Assembly: GCA_038259365.1 (NCBI GenBank)
Contig: JBBSOW010000012.1
Coordinates: forward strand, 1-51,453
DNA length: 51,453 nt
Source of the DNA: JBBSOW01 sp038259365
GTDB lineage: Bacteria > Actinomycetota > Actinomycetes > Propionibacteriales > Propionibacteriaceae
Direction: 5' to 3'
In this document: positions 36,887 to 45,665 of the stretch, piece after piece
How positions within the stretch are numbered: position 1 is the stretch's first letter
Layout: each line of letters starts with the position of its first letter
The notes under the pieces: model-generated
The model's input: only the letters and a program-made list of their open reading frames with translations
The model's database searches: none
Told to the model about the DNA's origin: nothing
Made by a program: the position numbers and the translations under genes

Positions 36887-39325
36887 ATGGCGCGACGCAA
36901 AACAACGCCTGTCGAGGACGAGGAGATCGTCGAGCGCATCCTCGACGTCGACGTGTCCGCGGAGATGCAGTCCAGCTTCTTGGAGTACGCGTACTCGGTC
37001 ATCTACGCCCGCGCGCTGCCCGATGCCCGCGACGGCCTCAAGCCCGTGCAGCGCCGCATCCTCTACGCCATGGACGACATGGGGTTGCGCCCGGACCGCA
37101 GCCACGTGAAGTGCGCCCGCGTCGTCGGTCAGGTCATGGGCCTGTATCACCCGCACGGTGATAGCGCGATCTATGACGCCCTCGTGCGCACCGCCCAGCC
37201 CTGGACGATGCGGTTGCGCCTGGTGGACGGGCACGGCAACTTCGGCTCGCCGGATTCTGGCCCCGCCGCGATGCGTTATACCGAATGCCGGATGGCCCCC
37301 GCGGCGCTCGCCATGACGGCCGAGCTGGACCAGAACACCGTCGACTTCCGCGCCAACTACGACGGCAAGGAATCCGAGCCCAGCGTCTTGCCGGCGGCCT
37401 TTCCGAACCTGCTGGTCAACGGCACGACGGGCATCGCCGTGGGCATGGCGACCAATATCGCCCCGCACAACCTCGTCGAGGTGGTCCAGGCGCTCAAGCA
37501 CCTGCTGAACCACCCCAAAGCCACCCTCGACACCCTGATGCGCTTCATCCCGGGCCCGGATCTGCCCACCGGCGGCAAGATCATCGGCCTCGACGGCGTC
37601 GCCGACGCTTACGCGGGAGGCAAGGGCTCGTTCAAGATCCGTGCCACCGCGCGCATCGAGCAGACCTCGCCGCGCCGCAAGGGCATCGTCATCACCGAAC
37701 TGCCCTACACGGTGGGCCCGGAGAAGGTGATCGAGCAGATCAAGAATCTCGTGCAGTCCAAGAAGCTGCAGGGCATTGCGGACGTCAAGGACCTCACCGA
37801 TCTGGCCCACGGCACCCGGCTGGTCATCGAGGCCAAGAACGGCTTCCACCCCGAGGCCCTGCTGGAGCAGCTGTACAGGCTGACCAAGCTCGAGGACTCC
37901 TTCTCCATCAACGCCGTCGCCCTGGTCGAGGGCCAACCGCGAACCCTCACCCTGCACGAGATGTTGACCGTTTACCTCGAGCACCGCCTCGACGTCACGC
38001 TGCGTCGTACCGTGTTCGACCGCGACAAGGCGGTGGATCGCCTGCACCTGGTGGACGGCCTGCTGATCGCCATCCTCGACATCGACGACGTCATCGCGAT
38101 CATCCGCGGCGCCGACGACGTCGCCGCCGCGCGGGCGAAGCTCACCGAGGTGTTCGATCTCACCGAGGTCCAGACCAACTACATCTTGGACATGCAGCTG
38201 CGTCGGCTCACCAAGTTCTCCCGCCTCGAGCTGGAATCCGAGCGCGAGGCGCTGCTGAAGCGGATCGCCGAGCTGAACGAGATCGTCGACTCCGAGGCCA
38301 GGCTCCGCCAGCTGGTGGCCGCCGAGCTGTCCGAGGTGGCCAAGAAGTTCGGCACCCCCCGGCGAACGGTCCTGCTGGCCTCGTCGGGGGTCGCGACCTC
38401 GGCCGCCCCGCTCGAGGTAGCCGACGACCCTTGCTGGGCGCTCTTGTCCTCCACCGGCCTGTTGGCCCGCACGAGCACTGACGAGCCGCTCTCGACCGGC
38501 GGCGGGCGCAGCAACCACGACGTCATCGTCTCCACCATCGCCGCCACCGCCCGCGGCGATTTCGGCGTCGTCACCAGCGCCGGCCGCCTGATCCGGGTCA
38601 ACGCGCTCGATCTGCCGACGGTGCCCAACACCGCGAACGCCCCCAACCTGCAGGGCGGGGTCCAGGCCAGCGAACTGATGTCGCTGGAGAAGGACGAGCG
38701 GATCCTCTGCCTCACCACGCTCGCGCCCGATTCGCTCGGGCTCGCGGTCGGCACCGCCGGGGGTGTGGTGAAACGGGTCAATCCCGAGCAGGTCAACAAG
38801 GACTCCTGGGAGATCATCCGCCTCGATGACCGCGACGAGCTGGTCGGGGCGGTCGAGCTCGACTCCGACGACGTGGACGCCATGGACGTCGCCTTCGTCA
38901 CCTCCGACGCCCAGTTGCTGCACTTCCCGGCCGCCGGGGTTCGTCCCCAGGGCCGGGCCGGCGGCGGCATCGCCGGGGTCAAGCTGGCGCCCAAGCAACG
39001 CGCCATCTGGTTCGGCGTCACCCCGGCCGAGGCCGTCGTGGTGACCGTCTCGGGATCCTCGTCCGCGCTGCCCGGCACCGACTCCGGCTCGGTGAAGCTG
39101 ACCCCACTCGCGGAATACCCGGCCAAGGGCCGCGGCACCGGTGGCGTGCGCTGTCACCGCTTCCTCGCCGGGGAGGACGTCTTGTCGCTCGGCTGGGTCG
39201 GCCCCGATCCCGCCGCGGCCGCCGCCAGCGGCGCCCCCGTCGACCTTCCCCCGGCCACCGGTCGACGCGACGGCTCCGGCACCCCCGCCCGGCAGCCCAT
39301 CGCCGCCGTCGGCTCGCGGACGTAA
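36887..39325 (+). CDS. parC: DNA topoisomerase (ATP-hydrolysing) subunit A, ParC/GyrA type
   Basis: 812 residues. ALPDARDGLKPVQRRILYAM, YHPHGDSAIYDALVR, and the catalytic Tyr in AAMRYTECRM are intact. The C-terminal pinwheel has no obvious GyrA-box, which favours a topoisomerase IV-like decatenase over gyrase. It ends with a Pro/Ala-rich tail. The partner subunit is encoded 0.7 kb away on the other strand, with a carbonic anhydrase gene in between. The ribosome site is weak (GGGAG about 13 nt upstream). Confidence 0.92.
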   Translation: MARRKTTPVEDEEIVERILDVDVSAEMQSSFLEYAYSVIYARALPDARDGLKPVQRRILYAMDDMGLRPDRSHVKCARVVGQVMGLYHPHGDSAIYDALVRTAQPWTMRLRLVDGHGNFGSPDSGPAAMRYTECRMAPAALAMTAELDQNTVDFRANYDGKESEPSVLPAAFPNLLVNGTTGIAVGMATNIAPHNLVEVVQALKHLLNHPKATLDTLMRFIPGPDLPTGGKIIGLDGVADAYAGGKGSFKIRATARIEQTSPRRKGIVITELPYTVGPEKVIEQIKNLVQSKKLQGIADVKDLTDLAHGTRLVIEAKNGFHPEALLEQLYRLTKLEDSFSINAVALVEGQPRTLTLHEMLTVYLEHRLDVTLRRTVFDRDKAVDRLHLVDGLLIAILDIDDVIAIIRGADDVAAARAKLTEVFDLTEVQTNYILDMQLRRLTKFSRLELESEREALLKRIAELNEIVDSEARLRQLVAAELSEVAKKFGTPRRTVLLASSGVATSAAPLEVADDPCWALLSSTGLLARTSTDEPLSTGGGRSNHDVIVSTIAATARGDFGVVTSAGRLIRVNALDLPTVPNTANAPNLQGGVQASELMSLEKDERILCLTTLAPDSLGLAVGTAGGVVKRVNPEQVNKDSWEIIRLDDRDELVGAVELDSDDVDAMDVAFVTSDAQLLHFPAAGVRPQGRAGGGIAGVKLAPKQRAIWFGVTPAEAVVVTVSGSSSALPGTDSGSVKLTPLAEYPAKGRGTGGVRCHRFLAGEDVLSLGWVGPDPAAAAASGAPVDLPPATGRRDGSGTPARQPIAAVGSRT

Positions 39326-39501
39326 GCGCGACACGTTCCTCATAATCCCTGCTGCACACCTCCTTTGCCCTCGACTACACCCACCTTGTACTACACGGAG
39401 ACCGCTCCGAGCGGCTTAAGCTTCCCCGCCGACGAGAAACCGGATTCGCCGGACTTTGCCTACTTCAGGCCGGTTGAAACCGGGGAACCCTCTCCCGCCG
39501 T

Positions 39502-39507
39502 TATCCT
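39502..39507 (+). promoter_or_regulatory. -10 element of the carbonic anhydrase gene
   Basis: TATCCT ends 6 nt before the GTG at 39514. The 176 bp upstream, after parC, hold a small stem CCGCT-CCG-AGCGG and otherwise nothing I recognise. Confidence 0.5.
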
Positions 39508-39513
39508 TGGTCG

Positions 39514-40005
39514 GTGAGCTTCGATGATCTCCTCCAGGCCAACCTCCACTACGCCGATCAGTTCCGCGACGGAGGTTTCGACGGCATCGCCAACGCGGGG
39601 GTCGCCATCGTCACCTGCATGGACTCGCGAATCGAACCGCTATCGATGTTGGGATTACGGATCGGCGACGCCAAGATCCTGCGCAGCCCAGGCGGGCGGG
39701 TCACCACCGACGTCCTGACCGGCTGCATTCTCAGCGTCCACCTGTTACAGGTGAGCCGGATCATGGTCGTTCCGCACACCCGCTGCGCGATGGGCAGCGG
39801 CGACGACGCGAGCCTGGCCGCCAAGGTGAAGGGGGCCACGGGCACCGACATCTCGGGCATGGTCTTGGGTTCCACTCCGGACCAAACGGCCGGCCTCCAC
39901 TACGACGTGGAACTTCTGCGCACCCATCCCCTCATGGGGCATCGCGCCGAGGTCGGGGGTTTCCTCTACGATGTCGACACCGGCCAGCTCACCCAACATC
40001 TCTGA
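39514..40005 (+). CDS. beta-carbonic anhydrase
   Basis: 163 residues. Zinc ligands and catalytic dyad are CMDSR (C35, D37, R39) with H88 and C91 in VVPHTRCAM. It hydrates CO2 to bicarbonate in the cytosol, supplying carboxylases. The short form resembles the mycobacterial CanA-like group. It has its own leaderless promoter and ends 18 nt from the parE stop on the opposite strand. Confidence 0.92.
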   Translation: MSFDDLLQANLHYADQFRDGGFDGIANAGVAIVTCMDSRIEPLSMLGLRIGDAKILRSPGGRVTTDVLTGCILSVHLLQVSRIMVVPHTRCAMGSGDDASLAAKVKGATGTDISGMVLGSTPDQTAGLHYDVELLRTHPLMGHRAEVGGFLYDVDTGQLTQHL

Positions 40006-40023
40006 ATCTCCGACAAGTTGCGC

Positions 40024-42144
40024 CTAGGCGTCGATGCGTTCGGCGTCCAGCCGGTAGGCCCCGTCGACGATGAACTCCTTGCGCGGGGCGACGTCGTTGC
40101 CCATGAGGATCTCGAAGGTCTTCTCGGCGGCCTCGACCTCGTCGAACGTGATGCGCCGCAGCAGCCGGTGCCGCGGGTTCATCGTGGTCTCGGCGAGCTG
40201 ATCGGCGTCCATCTCGCCTAGGCCCTTGTAGCGCTGCGGCTCCTTGAAGTTCTGCCCGCGCTTGGTCAACTCGGCCGCCTTGCGCTGATATTCGGCGTCG
40301 GAGTAGGTGTAGATGTACTTGCCGTAGCCCTTCTTCGGGTTGATCAACTCGAAGCGGTGCAGCGGCGGCACGGCCGTGTACATCCGCCCCTGTTCCACCA
40401 AAGGACGCATGTAGCGGAAGAACAACGTGGCCAGCAGGCAGCGGATGTGGGCGCCGTCGGAATCGGCGTCGGCCATGAAGATGATCTTGCCGTAACGGGC
40501 GGCGTCGATGTCGAAGCTGCGGCCGCTGCCGGCGCCCACCACCTGGATGATCGAGGCGCACTCGGCGTTCTTGAGCATGTCTCCCACCGAGGCCCGCTGC
40601 ACGTTGAGGATCTTGCCGCGGATCGGCAGCAGCGCCTGGAACTCCGAATCCCTGGCCAGCTTGGCGGTGCCCATGGCCGAATCGCCCTCGACGATGAACA
40701 GCTCGGTGCGCTCCCCGTCGGTGCTGCGGCAGTCCGCCAACTTCGTCGGCAGGGACGAGGATTCCAGGGCGTTCTTGCGGCGCGTCGCCTCCTTGTGGGC
40801 GCGGGCCTGCACGCGGGTTCGCGAGGCGGAGACCACCTTCTCCAGCACGGTGCGGGCCTGGGCCTTCACGCCGGCCTTGGGCGAGGTGAGGAAGGCGGCG
40901 AGCTCCCGCTCCACCACCTTGGCCACGATGCGTGAGGCCACCGGGGTGCCCAGCACCTCCTTGGTCTGTCCCTCGAACTGGGGTTCGGCGAGCCGCACGG
41001 TCACCACGGAGGTCAGGCCCTCGAGAGCGTCCTCCTTGCTGACCTCTTCACTGTTTTTCAGCAGCCTCGTTCCTTCGAGCACCTTGCTGATCGTCTTGGT
41101 CAGCGCCCGCTCGTACCCGGAGACGTGGGTGCCGCCCTTCGGGGTGGCGATGATGTTCACGAAGCTGCGGGTGGTGACGTCGTAGCCGGTCCCCCAGCGC
41201 AGGGCGATGTCGATGCCGATATGACGCTCGACGTCGGCGGGGGTCAGCGATCCCTCGTCGTCGAGCATCGGCACGGTTTCGGTGAACCAGTCCTCGCCGG
41301 TGAGCCGGATGACGTCGGTCAGCGGCGGATCGGGGGCGAGGTACTCGCAGAACTCGGAGATGCCGCCGTCGTGGAGGTGGGTCTCCGCCGACACCTCGGC
41401 GGTGCGCTCGTCGCGGATGGTCAGCCCGAGCCCGGGCACGAGGAAGCTGGTCTGGCGGGCCCGGGAGTTGAGCGCGGATAGGTCGAGGCCGGCGTCGGCG
41501 GTGAAGATCTGGCGGTCGGGCCAAAACGTGACCCGGGTGCCCGTCTTGCCTCGCTTGGCCCGACCGAGCTTGGCCAGCTGCCCTCCGGGGGTGAACTTGG
41601 CCTTCGGCCCGGGACCGTCGAACGTGCCCGGGACGCCGTGGCGAAACGACATCCCCCACGTCGCGGAGGCCCGATCGACCTCGACGTCGAGGCGCGCCGA
41701 GAGCGCGTTGACCACCGACGCCCCCACGCCGTGCAGGCCACCCGTGGCGTTGTAGGAGCCAGCGCCGAACTTACCGCCGGCGTGCAGCTTGGTGAACACG
41801 ACTTCGACGCCGCTCAGGCCCGTACGCGGTTCCACGTCGACGGGGATGCCGCGGGCCTGATCGCTCACGTGCACGCCTCCGTCGGCGCGCAGAATCACAT
41901 CGATGTGGGTGCCGTGGCCGTTCAGCGCCTCGTCGACGGCGTTGTCGATGATCTCCCACAAGCAGTGCATGAGCCCGCGGGTATCGGTGGAGCCGATGTA
42001 CATCGCCGGTCGCTTCCGCACCGCCTCCAGCCCCTCGAGGACGAGCAGGTGCCGCGCCTCGTAGTCGCGGCTCTCGGCGGGCTTGGCCGGTGTCGTGGCG
42101 GCTCGGGCGGATCTGGCGTTGGTGGGGGTGGTATCGGTGGGCAC
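40024..42144 (-). CDS. parE: DNA topoisomerase (ATP-hydrolysing) subunit B, ParE/GyrB type
   Basis: 706 residues from the GTG at 42144. The GHKL ATPase has EIIDNAVDEALNG, DQARGIPVD and GGLHGVGASVVNALS. The TOPRIM domain has EGDSAMGTAKLARD (where gyrases have GGSAK), PIRGKILNVQRAS and DADSDGAHI. The last block QRYKGLGEMDADQL is typical. With parC it forms a second type II topoisomerase. TAACCT lies 7 nt before the GTG, so translation is leaderless; an in-frame upstream extension is not supported. Confidence 0.92.
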   Translation of the reverse strand: MPTDTTPTNARSARAATTPAKPAESRDYEARHLLVLEGLEAVRKRPAMYIGSTDTRGLMHCLWEIIDNAVDEALNGHGTHIDVILRADGGVHVSDQARGIPVDVEPRTGLSGVEVVFTKLHAGGKFGAGSYNATGGLHGVGASVVNALSARLDVEVDRASATWGMSFRHGVPGTFDGPGPKAKFTPGGQLAKLGRAKRGKTGTRVTFWPDRQIFTADAGLDLSALNSRARQTSFLVPGLGLTIRDERTAEVSAETHLHDGGISEFCEYLAPDPPLTDVIRLTGEDWFTETVPMLDDEGSLTPADVERHIGIDIALRWGTGYDVTTRSFVNIIATPKGGTHVSGYERALTKTISKVLEGTRLLKNSEEVSKEDALEGLTSVVTVRLAEPQFEGQTKEVLGTPVASRIVAKVVERELAAFLTSPKAGVKAQARTVLEKVVSASRTRVQARAHKEATRRKNALESSSLPTKLADCRSTDGERTELFIVEGDSAMGTAKLARDSEFQALLPIRGKILNVQRASVGDMLKNAECASIIQVVGAGSGRSFDIDAARYGKIIFMADADSDGAHIRCLLATLFFRYMRPLVEQGRMYTAVPPLHRFELINPKKGYGKYIYTYSDAEYQRKAAELTKRGQNFKEPQRYKGLGEMDADQLAETTMNPRHRLLRRITFDEVEAAEKTFEILMGNDVAPRKEFIVDGAYRLDAERIDA

Positions 42145-42151
42145 GAGTGCG

Positions 42152-42157
42152 AGGTTA
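42152..42157 (-). promoter_or_regulatory. -10 element of parE
   Basis: TAACCT on the minus strand ends 7 nt before the GTG at 42144. Confidence 0.5.
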
Positions 42158-42261
42158 CCCCTGGAATGCTTACGATTCGGGAACAAACTCCGCACACCGG
42201 TGCGACTTCAGCGCATTTGCTCTCTTCCCCGGGTGAGGAGCGGGTACGCTCGTGCTTACTC

Positions 42262-42288
42262 GGGAACAAAAGCCGAAGCCAGCAGGTT
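42262..42288 (+). promoter_or_regulatory. SigR/SigH-like promoter upstream of the DUF7455 gene
   Basis: GGGAAC at 42262-42267, 18 nt, then GTT at 42286-42288 fits the actinobacterial thiol-stress sigma pattern (GGAAY-N18-GTT). A start about 30 nt before the gene would leave its GAGAGG ribosome site in the leader. Confidence 0.4.
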
Positions 42289-42326
42289 GAAGGTGATGTA
42301 CCCACCAGAGATAGAGAGGCCTACCC

Positions 42327-42524
42327 GTGACCACTTCCGTGATCGACGAAGCCGCGTTGACCGCAGCCGACCGCTGCGACCGCTGCGGCGCTCAGGCCTA
42401 CCTGCGAGTCACCCTCGCCAACGGCCACGACCTTCTGTTCTGCGCTCACCACGCGCGGGCCCACGAGGATCGCCTCAAGCAGGTTGCCCTCAAGATCCAG
42501 GACGAGACCAGCAAGCTCGTCTAA
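42327..42524 (+). CDS. DUF7455 small zinc-binding protein
   Basis: 65 residues, GTG with GAGAGG 7 nt upstream. CDRCGAQA and LLFCAHHARAHEDRL supply probable zinc ligands, the DUF7455 pattern. It is found near sigA or parE in many actinobacteria; function unknown. A classic terminator follows. Confidence 0.9.
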   Translation: MTTSVIDEAALTAADRCDRCGAQAYLRVTLANGHDLLFCAHHARAHEDRLKQVALKIQDETSKLV

Positions 42525-42553
42525 CCCATATTCCCTAGTCTTCGACCGTGCAG

Positions 42554-42588
42554 TAGGGGTCCACCTTCCTCGGGTGGGCCCCTATTTT
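42554..42588 (+). terminator. intrinsic terminator after the DUF7455 gene
   Basis: TAGGGGTCCACC and GGTGGGCCCCTA pair as a 12-bp stem with one G-U pair and a 7-nt loop, followed by TTTT. Confidence 0.88.
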
Positions 42589-42635
42589 GCGCCTTGGCCT
42601 TCGTCAGGTGCAGGTCTGGGCGCGGGAGGCTTTGC

Positions 42636-42641
42636 CATACT
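42636..42641 (+). promoter_or_regulatory. -10 element of the PH-like membrane protein gene
   Basis: CATACT ends 6 nt before the ATG at 42648. Confidence 0.45.
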
Positions 42642-42647
42642 GGGCGT

Positions 42648-43214
42648 ATGGCCGAGTCGTCGAGCACCGCGCGCACCGATCCGTCGGGTGGCATCGTGTT
42701 ATCTCACCCCGTCAGCACGAAGGTGATCCACCTGCTGGGCATCGGTTGCTGCCTGGTCTTGGTCCTCGCGCCGAGTATCGGGATAGGTGAGCTGTTGCCC
42801 TTCCCGGTCATGCAGATCGGCGCCCTCATCATCGCTCTTCTGGGGTTGACCGTGGCCCCCGGGTTGCTCCGCTCCCCCGTCCTGCGTATCGACCGTACCG
42901 GTATCGAGCTCTCGTCTCCTGAGTTATCGGCGACGTGGGAGGAAATCGTCGTCGCGGGCGTGATCATCGTGCGCCACACGCGCCGCTCGATGGCGGCCGG
43001 CGCTCCCCGAGTGCAGGCGCGCTTGGAGCTCATCGCTCGTGATTCGGATCGCTTTCGACAAGCTCATCCGCAGGCGGGCAGGCTGAGTTCGCGACGCCAG
43101 CCCAGCACCTACCGCATCAACCTGCGGGACAGGCTCGATCTCGCCGCGTCCGTCGATAGCGCGCTGGTCAGGTCCGCGCCCCGCGAGGTCTACCAGACCT
43201 TCAGCGAGCAGTAG
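42648..43214 (+). CDS. membrane protein with PH-like domain, unknown function
   Basis: 188 residues from the ATG at 42648. Two membrane segments, VIHLLGIGCCLVLVLAPSI and FPVMQIGALIIALLGLTVAPG, precede a strand-rich soluble part (VLRIDRTGIELSSPELSATWEEI) that looks like a bacterial PH fold. The tail is basic and polar. The family is common but uncharacterised. The gene converges on the LLM oxidoreductase, with 13 nt between them. Confidence 0.75.
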   Translation: MAESSSTARTDPSGGIVLSHPVSTKVIHLLGIGCCLVLVLAPSIGIGELLPFPVMQIGALIIALLGLTVAPGLLRSPVLRIDRTGIELSSPELSATWEEIVVAGVIIVRHTRRSMAAGAPRVQARLELIARDSDRFRQAHPQAGRLSSRRQPSTYRINLRDRLDLAASVDSALVRSAPREVYQTFSEQ

Positions 43215-43227
43215 TTGCGAACGGTAG

Positions 43228-44268
43228 TTACGCCGAAGCGCCTACGGGGGCGCTCCCCCACCGCTCGGCAATGCCGCGCATCGACGCCATCGTGTCCTGG
43301 GAGCAATGGGTGGTCGCGGTGAGCATCAACTCCTGGACACCGGTGCGCTCCACCAGATCGCGCAGCCCCTCGACCACCTCGTCGGTCTCGCCAACGAATT
43401 TCGTGGCCGGCAGCTGCCGTAAGATCTGCTCCTCGGTCTCGCTGAACCCGCGCTGGTTGGCCTCCGCCGGGCTGACGATCGGCTGCAGGTTGCCCGAGCG
43501 CAGGCCGAGGGCCATCACCTTTCCCGGGGCGGCCAGGTAGCGCGCGTGCTCGGCGCTGTCGCTCGCGATGGCGGACGTGCACAGCATGGCGTAGGGCTTT
43601 GCCAGGCTCGCGGAGGGTTGGAAACGGCTCCGGTAGGCGTCCATCACCTCGACCTCGTCCATGGCGCCGAAGTGGTGGGCGTAGCAGTAGCGCAGGCCGA
43701 GCAGGCCGGCCAACTGCGCCGAGTAGCCGCTGGAACCCAGGAGCCACAGATCCGGGTGACCGGTCGCGTTCGGGGTCGCGGACAGGTGCCGGGCAAGGGA
43801 GGCCTCGAGCCGATCATCGCCCGACCACGCCAGCAACTCCAACACCTCCCGCGGAAAGGCGTCAACGCCTTGTCCCGCGGCCCCGTGTCCCGCCGCGCCG
43901 CGGCGCAGAGCCTGCGCGGTGCGCTGATCGGTGCCCGGAGCACGCCCAAGGCCCAGATCGACCCGCCCGGGATAGAGGGCCTCCAGCATGGCGAACTGCT
44001 CGGCCACGACGTAGGGGGCATGGTTGGGCAGCATCACCCCGCCAGATCCAACGCGGATCGAGCTCGTCGCCGCCCCGATGGCCGCCAGCAGTACGGGCGG
44101 GCTCGTCGAGGCGACGGCTGGCATGTTGTGGTGCTCGGCCACCCAAAAGCGCGCAAAGCCCGCCGCCTCGGCGCCTTGCGCCGTGGCGAGGGTGCGTTGC
44201 AGGGCGTCGGCCGAGGTTTCTCCAGCCGACACCACGGCTAGATCGAGGATAGATAGCGCAATACTCAC
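43228..44268 (-). CDS. LLM class flavin-dependent oxidoreductase
   Basis: 346 residues. A luciferase-like TIM barrel: ALSILDLAVVSAGET at the start, FARFWVAEHHNMPAVASTSPPVLLA, VGSGGVMLPNHAPYVVAEQFAMLEALYPGRVDLGLGRAPG (successive stretches), then LWLLGSSGYSAQLAGLLG. This is the YhbW/MsnO8-like branch. The cofactor may be FMN or F420, and the substrate is unknown. GTG start; I see neither a convincing -10 nor a ribosome site. Confidence 0.88.
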   Translation of the reverse strand: MSIALSILDLAVVSAGETSADALQRTLATAQGAEAAGFARFWVAEHHNMPAVASTSPPVLLAAIGAATSSIRVGSGGVMLPNHAPYVVAEQFAMLEALYPGRVDLGLGRAPGTDQRTAQALRRGAAGHGAAGQGVDAFPREVLELLAWSGDDRLEASLARHLSATPNATGHPDLWLLGSSGYSAQLAGLLGLRYCYAHHFGAMDEVEVMDAYRSRFQPSASLAKPYAMLCTSAIASDSAEHARYLAAPGKVMALGLRSGNLQPIVSPAEANQRGFSETEEQILRQLPATKFVGETDEVVEGLRDLVERTGVQELMLTATTHCSQDTMASMRGIAERWGSAPVGASA

Positions 44269-44323
44269 GTCTGGTTCAACGCCCCCGATCTGCCCCGCTA
44301 TTCCGGGTGTCCGAACGGGGGAG

Positions 44324-44929
44324 TCAGAGCCGGAAGGATTGGGTGGCCAACCGGCGCTGTAACGCCTCGGCGATCCACGGCCGGGGGCGTAGGGACTCCC
44401 GGGCGGCGTCTAGCTCGGAGCGGGGAATCTTCAACCAACCCAGGAGGCGGGCGGCGTCGAGTAGCTGAGCCGTCATCCGGTCCCGCGGAGTCTGCTCTCC
44501 CGCGATGAGCACGGCCCGCAGGCCAGGGGCGATATCCCGGGCCGAGTCGTCAACACCGTCGGATCCGCCATCGCGTTGGGAGGTTAGCCGCCAACGGGCA
44601 AACCAACCCTTCTCCTGCTCCACCAGCGCACGGTCGGCCAACCGCCGGTACACCGCGTTCAGCGTGGTCTTGCCTCCGCTGGCGGCCAGCACCTGGTTGG
44701 TGGCGATCGGCAGGCCATCGATTTTGGCTTGGATGTCTTCCAGGAAGGCCGAGGAGGCCGCGTCCACCGTCTGCACCACGCCGTCGACCACGTCGATCTC
44801 GCCGCCGACGACGAGTTCGCCGATGGCCCCCGCCGCCAGCACCGTGCGCAGCCGGCTTTCGCTGATCGCCCAACCACCGCCGGGCTTGATCGCCAGGACG
44901 GCCAGTTGCTCGGCCACAGTGAACTCCAC
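44324..44929 (-). CDS. GPP34 family (GOLPH3-like) phosphoprotein
   Basis: 201 residues from the GTG at 44929. The opening FTVAEQLAVLAI, then GGWAISESRLRTVLAAGAIGELVVGGEIDVVDGVVQTVDAAS in sequence and later YRRLADRALVEQEKGWF, follow the all-helical GPP34 fold. In eukaryotes GOLPH3 binds phosphatidylinositol-4-phosphate at the Golgi; actinobacterial members have no settled role. A TAGGCT -10 lies 7 nt before the start. Confidence 0.82.
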   Translation of the reverse strand: MEFTVAEQLAVLAIKPGGGWAISESRLRTVLAAGAIGELVVGGEIDVVDGVVQTVDAASSAFLEDIQAKIDGLPIATNQVLAASGGKTTLNAVYRRLADRALVEQEKGWFARWRLTSQRDGGSDGVDDSARDIAPGLRAVLIAGEQTPRDRMTAQLLDAARLLGWLKIPRSELDAARESLRPRPWIAEALQRRLATQSFRL

Positions 44930-44936
44930 GCCGCTC

Positions 44937-44942
44937 AGCCTA
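44937..44942 (-). promoter_or_regulatory. -10 element of the GPP34 gene
   Basis: TAGGCT on the minus strand, 7 nt before the GTG. The divergent HAD gene (weak -10 CAGCGT at 44982-44987) starts only 64 nt away. Confidence 0.5.
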
Positions 44943-44993
44943 GCTCGCGGTCGGGATTTTGGCCCGACCCGGCCGCCATGACAGCGTTGGGCG

Positions 44994-45665
44994 GTGAGCA
45001 CCCTCAGCGGACGCCGCTTTGCCGCCGTCATCTTCGATCTGGATCAGACCCTCATCGATTCCGCCCCCGCGCTCGCGGCGGCCTATACGGCCTGGGCGGT
45101 TCGCTTCAACCTGACCGCGGAGGATCTACAGGGAATGGAGGGTACCCCGGCGGAAGATATCGTCGGGGCCTTGATCCCGGGTCCGGAGATGGCTGCGGCT
45201 CTCGCATCGGTGCACGAGCTGGAAGAGACGACCATGGAGGGGATCACTGCCCTGCCCGGCGCCGCCCGCGCGTTGGCGATCCTGCCCAAGGACCGCGTGG
45301 CCATCGCCACGTCGGGAAGCCACCGCGTCGCCACCCGGCGCATCGCGGCGGCGCGCCTGGACCGCCCCGGCACCTTCATCACCTTCGACGACGTCGAAAA
45401 CGGGAAGCCCTCCCCTGACCCTTTCCTGCTCGCTGCGCAGCGCCTCGGCGTCGATCCGTCCGACTGTCTGGTCGTCGAGGACGCCCCCAAGGGCTTGCTC
45501 GGCGCCCGCCGGGCCGGCTGCGCCACCCTCGCTGTCGCCACGTCGCTACCGGCTGAGCGGCTGGACGCCGATCTGGTGGTCGACACCCTCGACGACGTCG
45601 ACTGGATCGTCGAGCCCGCCGGCATCGGTGTCACCGTTACCCTCCGCCGAGATCGCGTCGCATAG
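44994..45665 (+). CDS. HAD family hydrolase (beta-phosphoglucomutase/phosphatase type)
   Basis: 223 residues. Motif I FDLDQTLID near 16-24 with the nucleophile Asp, motif II AIATSGS, the Lys in ENGKPSPDPFLLA, and motif IV VVEDAPKGLLGARRAGC. A small helical cap between motifs I and II marks subfamily IA. It probably dephosphorylates a sugar phosphate. Its last 29 nt overlap the 3' end of the convergent GNAT gene. Confidence 0.88.
   Translation: MSTLSGRRFAAVIFDLDQTLIDSAPALAAAYTAWAVRFNLTAEDLQGMEGTPAEDIVGALIPGPEMAAALASVHELEETTMEGITALPGAARALAILPKDRVAIATSGSHRVATRRIAAARLDRPGTFITFDDVENGKPSPDPFLLAAQRLGVDPSDCLVVEDAPKGLLGARRAGCATLAVATSLPAERLDADLVVDTLDDVDWIVEPAGIGVTVTLRRDRVA

Noticed and set aside
36830..39343. 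Long open frame antisense to parC
   Set aside because: High GC removes stop codons from the opposite strand; its translation is rich in Gly, Arg, Asp and His with no family resemblance.
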